From: Paratrimastix pyriformis
Lineage: Eukaryota > Preaxostyla > Paratrimastigidae
NCBI GenBank assembly: GCA_027972325.1
Contig: JAPMOS010000007.1
Span: forward strand, 434,501-498,500
Direction: 5' to 3'
Length of the DNA stretch: 64,000 nt
The first letter of the stretch is position 1. Every line of letters begins with the position of its first letter. The notes below the pieces were generated by a model, which was given only the letters and a program-made list of their open reading frames with translations, was not told the origin of the DNA and searched no databases. The translations under genes and the position numbers were made by a program. Shown here piece by piece: positions 46,516 through 64,000 of the stretch.

Positions 46516-47893
46516 TCAAGGCTCATCCACAGGGGATGATTTCCGAGATTTCTTCCTTGGCTTGGGAGACTCTTGTGGAGGGATGATCGCGGCCTCGCCA
46601 TCTGATGGCGGAGCAGGGGATGACGTTGGGGCCGCCGCGCCTTCAACCTCCGAACCCTTCTTGCTGTGCTTCTTCTTCTTCTTCTTCTCCTCAGGGGCAC
46701 CAGCCTCGGCCGCTGCGGGCTCAGGCGTCGGAGCCGGTGAGGGAGTGGGAACGGGGCACGGAGACTCCGAGGGGGCAGGCTCTTCGGCGGTCTCCTGGCG
46801 CCTGTGCTTCTTCTTCTTGGACTTTTCCTTCTCGGCCAGGGGGGTACCCTCCGCCGGAGGGGAAGACGCCGTTGGTGGGGTGGTGGCTTCGCTGTCCGCA
46901 GGCAATGCGGCAGCACCTTCTTCAGGTGGTGCAGGAGTGTCCCGCTTCTTCTTCTTCTTCTTCTTATCATCGACCGGTGCCTCCGGGGCAGGCTGCTCAG
47001 AGGCGGGAGGTGGAGTCACTACGCCCGAACGGTGGCGGTGATGCTTGACCATTGGGACCAGAGCCGCCTCGCCCATCACGGACGGTGGCACCATGCAGGC
47101 GGCCAGGGCAGCGGCATCTCGACCGCCATCACTGTCCGAGTCCGAGTCCGAGTCATCCGGGGCGCCGGCGCACCCTTCGCTGTCGCTCGGGACGGGGCTG
47201 GGGCTGGGGCTGGGGCTGGGGCTTGGGGGTGGGGGACTGGGGGTGCCCACCCGCTGGGCGTGCATCTGGTCGGCCATCTCAACCCGCCGCAGTTTCCCAA
47301 TGGGGTGGTGGCTCCGTGCCCGCAGGCCGCCGCACATTTTGAGCAACTCTTGCCCAGGCACGACCAGCAGCTGCAGTGCTTGATCGTCGCCATTGCCAAG
47401 AGCAGGGTTGGATTGCTCCGTCTCGGGTTCCCGTTCGATGATGGTGCTCACCCTGGCGGCGGGTCAGAAAGCGGAGATTGAACGTGGATGTGAGCGACCA
47501 AAGTTGGGGGAGGTGGTACCATCCACACCAAACGTCATTGACAGACTTGCGGTCGGACTTCACAAGTCCGTGCGCGCGTTCGGGTTCGGCTTCCTGCCGG
47601 GTGGCGATCACTTCTGGAACATCAGCCTTCACTTGAATAGAAGAGAGGGCCTGATCATAGCCGTGAGCCCACCAATCAGTCTTCGTGCTATCACCCTAAG
47701 AACCGAGGGGAACAGCGCGTGGAGGTAACAACTTAGACATTGTAAGGATGGCACCAGCTCGGCAGACCCCAACAATACGTTCCTGCTTAATACCAGGAAT
47801 ATGTTTCACCATACCCTGCTCTTGCTTTCCAAGGCCTTTCCCCTCCGCCCACCCATACTTTTCCATGAGTTTCCGGGCAAAGTTGCTGCTCAT
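46516..47893 (-). CDS. GPATCH4: G-patch protein, GPATCH4-like
   Basis: G-patch proteins activate DEAH-box helicases; GPATCH4 is nucleolar. The ATG at 47893 begins MSSNFARKLMEKYGWAEGKG, followed by LGKQEQGMVKHIPGIKQERI, a complete G-patch. The next exon reads STKTDWWAHGYDQALSSIQV, matching the conserved post-G-patch tryptophan segment of GPATCH4. After an intron at about 47570-47450 the long last exon is charged: DSDSDSDSDGG, then lysine blocks (DDKKKKKKKRD, EKSKKKKHRRQE, EEKKKKKKHSKK), ending PRKKSRKSSPVDEP at 46516. These lysine runs are typical nucleolar targeting tails. It lies 112 bases upstream of UBE2G on the same strand and diverges from the PHD-RRM-SPOC gene. Confidence 0.85.
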
Positions 47894-48279
47894 TGCGTTT
47901 CGGGAGTGTGCCTGGTTGGATCGACCACAGAACAAGGGGAGGGACATAGAGGGACAGATGAGAATTATGAGGAAATGGGGCAGCCCCAACAAACCGCTTG
48001 CAGGCAGAAGATCACGCTCGCCGGGGCACAGGAGGCACATTCTTCTTCGTTCCCGTGCTGCGATGGATGAGCCCACGGTCTGAAGCGCTGGCTGCTTCGT
48101 TGTTTTGTGGCTCACCGGAAATACTTTGTTCATTTCCTCATCCCTAAACCGCGCGCGCCGCTCCCTCGTGCATCCCTTCCATCGCCACCTCGTTTCCTCC
48201 GTACGCCTCCTGGGGCACTTCTTCTTTCAGCGCCAACGCGGGGGCATATCGCAAGACTTGATATCTTTCTTCCATTCCG
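47894..48279. promoter_or_regulatory. Divergent promoter region, GPATCH4 / PHD-RRM-SPOC gene
   Basis: About 390 AT-richer bases lie between the start at 47893 (minus) and the first plausible plus-strand start at 48280. The right edge is uncertain because the first exons of the large gene are not resolved. Confidence 0.35.
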
Positions 48280-61786
<13,507 letters not shown>

Positions 61787-61910
61787 AGGCAGGCACCCCC
61801 CCCCCCCCCCCCCCCTCGCCCCTGTCTTGGCCTGCATCCCCCCCACCCGCCAGTTGGAGGGAACGTTGCCGTCGAGGCTGACTTTCCAATGCCGAACATG
61901 ACATGCGGAT

Positions 61911-62388
61911 TTATTTTGTGAAGCGCCTGCGGGCACCAGGAGAGGGTCCCAGCTCCTCCTCCTCCTCCTCCTCCTCCTCCATCCCTGCCTTCTTCTTCCC
62001 CTCGACTTGTTTTTGGGCATGGTGATGATGATGGCCTCCTCACCCGCCCTCCGCCGACCCCCTCCCTCCCTTTGCCCTCCCTCCCTTGCCCACCCTCGCC
62101 CTTCCATCCCCCGAAGACATTGTTGGTCATCTTTTTTCCTTTTTCAGCAGTGGGCACCACCAGGAAGGCCTTGTGGTCCGGGTGGGGCAGCACCGGGAAG
62201 TCCACAATGAACTCGCTGCTCAGGCGGCGCACCTTGGCCCACTCCAGGTCGCCGGTACCAGCGGCACAGAATGAGGGCGATGAGCGGATGATACTGAGGC
62301 CGGATGATGACGATGATGGTGAACCAGCCGACCTTTTGGCAAAGAAACGTGCGCAATAATAACGAGTCCTGGTTTTGTCAACACCCAC
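61911..62388 (-). CDS. Small protein with acidic C-terminal tail, family unknown
   Basis: Two exons are visible on the minus strand. The upstream one (about 62300-62150) reads GDLEWAKVRRLSSEFIVDFP and VLPHPDHKAFLVVPTAEK; the last one (about 62008-61911) reads KKKAGMEEEEEEEEELGPSP and ends ARRRFTK. The in-frame segment upstream of 62260 is uncertain because another frame also stays open. The start codon is not found; an exon beyond the 28-base poly-G run at 62433-62460 is likely. I do not recognise the family. Its stop converges on the end of the giant gene with about 125 bases between, including a poly-C run. Confidence 0.4.
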
Positions 62389-62430
62389 TCAACCCCAACC
62401 GGCGATGAGGGCGACGAGGTGCGTGGGGGA

Positions 62431-62461
<31 letters not shown>

Positions 62462-62657
62462 ATAAAACCTTTGTGGCGATTTCTTTCTGTGGTTCCTTAG
62501 TTCGCCTCACACGAGGCTGCCGAGACTGACCGACACGTTTCGAAAATTTGTATCAAGTTTTAGTGGCTCCTCCCCTCTGGTTCGTTCTGCTGTCGTGTCG
62601 TCAGTCCCGCCTGGTGAGACGTCTCGCGCTGCCTCGTAGGAGGCTCACTTGAGTCCA
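62389..62657. promoter_or_regulatory. Divergent upstream region with poly-G run
   Basis: The stretch contains the G run at 62433-62460 and AT-richer sequence to the start at 62658. It may include the first exon of the minus-strand gene as well as promoters for both sides. Confidence 0.35.
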
Positions 62658-64000
62658 ATGACTTCGCCGCCGCCTTCTCCTCTGGCCCAGCTCTCTGAGA
62701 CTGTTGGACAATCACACCCTCCGCCGCTATCGAGGTCAGTCCTATTCGCGAATTGAGTTGCCATTTTTTTCCCCATCATTAGGGATCGGGCTGATCATGC
62801 CATGTCCAACCTGGCGGGATCCCGGCATCCCCGATCCAGGAGCTCACACCGTTCCCACTCCTCTCGGCCCCGCCGCTCCGCTGGTGTGGTGCGGGGGTGG
62901 GCCGTCCCGGTGGTGGTGGTTCGCAGGGGAGGCCCGGCGTCTCCTGGGGCTGGGCCGTGGCCCCGGCGAGTTTCTCTCACCTGTTTGGCCCCGTCACGCC
63001 CGGCTCCGAATTGGGTTGCCCTTTTTATCCCGTCACTCGGGTTCGGGCTGATCATGACATGTCCAGCCTGGCGGGATCCCGGCATCCCCGATCCGGCTCA
63101 ACACTCCCACTCCCCTCGGCTCCACTGCTCCCACTCCCCTCGGCTCCACTGCTCCCGCTCTCCTCGGCGCTGCTCCCGCTCCCTCGGCCCCGCTGCTCCC
63201 GCTCCCCTCGGCCCCGCTGCTCCCCCCGCTCCCGCTCCCCTCGGCCCCGCTGCCCCCGCTGCTCGCGCTCCCCTCGGCCCCAGAGAGAACATGCTGTTTA
63301 TTTGCGCTCCCACTCCCCTCGGCCCCGCGACTCCCAACCCGAGCGTACGGTCCGCCAGGCAACACCTCCGCCTCGCCAACCCCGGCAAGGATCACGGGAC
63401 TGATTGTGGCAGGTATACCCACTTTCATTCGCTCTCTGTCATCCCCCCCCCCCCCCCCCTCCCCCCTCCCCCCCCCTCCCCCCTCCCCACGCACACGCAC
63501 ACCTCAGGACGCTGCCCCTGTCATCCTGGCGGCTACGGCTGCCCGTGCCGTTCCGGCCGCCATGGCCGCTCTGGTCGCCCCTGCACTCCCCGCCCCTGCC
63601 GCCCCGGCTGCCGCCCCGGCTGCCGCCCCGGCTGCCGCCCCGGCTGCCGCCCCGGCTGCCGCCCCGGCTGCCACACCGGCTGCCACACCGGCTGCCGCCC
63701 CGGCTGCCACACCGGCTGCCACACCGGCTGCGGCTGCAGCTCCGGCCTCGGCCCCGACTTCGGCCCCGGCTACAAGGACGGGGCAGCAGGTGCGTCCTGC
63801 CCCCCACATGCACCTGGCACACACTCGATACACACACCGCAGCCACACCCCGTCACACACCCGACACCACACGCACACACGCCCCCTTTCAACATTGTCC
63901 TTCTTCCTTCTGCGACACGAATCACAGCATGCTACCCCCCACTGGTCTGGCGTCCACTTCACGCCCTGTTCGAGACGCACGGCAGCGTATGTCGCGCCAA
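62658..64000 (+). CDS. Serine/arginine-rich protein, 5' part of gene
   Basis: The ATG at 62658 begins MTSPPPSPLAQLSETVGQSH and ends exon 1 at 62734 with a GTCAGT donor. The next exon, from 62783, reads in phase DRADHAMSNLAGSRHPRSRS, SHRSHSSRPRRS, an RS-type start. A second copy of that acceptor region and exon start lies at 63008-63095 (RADHDMSSLAGSRHPRSGS), followed by SPRPRCSPRSRSPRPRCP and QREHAVYLRSHSPRPRDSQ. After a poly-C intron at about 63443-63490, an exon encodes AAPVILAATAARAVPAAM and a (Pro-Ala-Ala-Ala) repeat to about 63790. The gene runs off the window. RS segments suggest a role in splicing or nuclear speckles; no RRM is seen yet. Confidence 0.5.
62750..63095 (+). repeat. Duplicated acceptor region and exon start, 258 bases apart
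   Basis: About 87 bases, from GAATTGAGTTGCC through CGGCATCCCCGATCC, recur at 62750-62836 and 63008-63095 with scattered substitutions. The first copy has the AG acceptor; in the second the AG is replaced by CG. Confidence 0.95.
63595..63735 (+). repeat. (GCTGCCGCCCCG)n coding repeat
   Basis: About eleven units of 12 bases, with GCTGCCACACCG variants, encode an Ala/Pro-rich run in the last visible exon. Confidence 0.92.

Noticed and set aside
61910-62030. eIF1A-like start MPKNKSRGRRRQG on the minus strand.
   Set aside because: The similarity is confined to five residues, the rest is an arginine run from a GGA repeat, and another frame gives a coherent acidic tail with a stop.

Overview
The window is nuclear DNA of an intron-rich, GC-rich eukaryote. 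It carries spliced genes for families found across eukaryotes: ribosomal protein S5/uS7, LARP1 with La motif and DM15 repeats, an XPR1/SYG1 phosphate exporter, RGP1, a UBE2G-type E2, a GPATCH4-like protein and a Ras GEF. Introns begin GT and end AG and have two styles. In AT-richer genes they are 45-70 bases; in GC-rich genes they are 60 to several hundred bases and packed with poly-C runs, ATC/CAC/TG microsatellites and minisatellites. A free-living protist is likely. The style reminds me of Preaxostyla metamonads such as Paratrimastix, but that is a guess from general character, not from a diagnostic gene.

Layout, left to right. A partial MMPL/RND transporter (+, 1-2174) converges on an ARM-like, poly-Q, discoidin-like protein (-, 3754-7161) and an LRR protein with a long proline-rich tail (-, 7413-11304). 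A 148-base divergent gap leads to LARP1 (+, 11453-17593). Then come a multipass membrane protein (-, 18365-20542) and XPR1 (-, 20603-22941), possibly one fused gene; RPS5 (+, 24429-25308); a cold-shock-domain protein (-, 25442-27516); an F-box/LRR protein (+, 28083-30390); a B-box zinc-finger protein (-, 30873-33187); a RasGEF (+, 33451-41269); RGP1 (+, 41333-45466); UBE2G (-, 45630-46403); a G-patch protein (-, 46516-47893); a giant PHD-RRM-SPOC-RS protein (+, 48280-61786); a small acidic-tailed protein (-, 61911-62388); and the start of an SR-like gene (+, 62658 to the window edge).

The genes alternate strands and mostly sit back to back. Divergent gaps of roughly 150-570 bases are AT-richer than gene bodies and probably act as shared promoters. 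There is no operon-like functional grouping, though membrane trafficking and signalling (XPR1, RasGEF, RGP1), ubiquitin (UBE2G, F-box) and RNA metabolism (LARP1, CSD, G-patch, PHD-RRM-SPOC, SR-like) are well represented. I saw no intact transposon, tRNA, rRNA or CRISPR array.

The most unusual feature is that exon edges, with their splice site or stop codon, recur as short tandem copies beside the real junction in at least five genes. Other points are a minisatellite core shared by introns of different genes, sense-strand poly-C in most long introns, and several apparent one- or two-base frame breaks inside otherwise conserved domains of host genes. Those breaks may be assembly errors.
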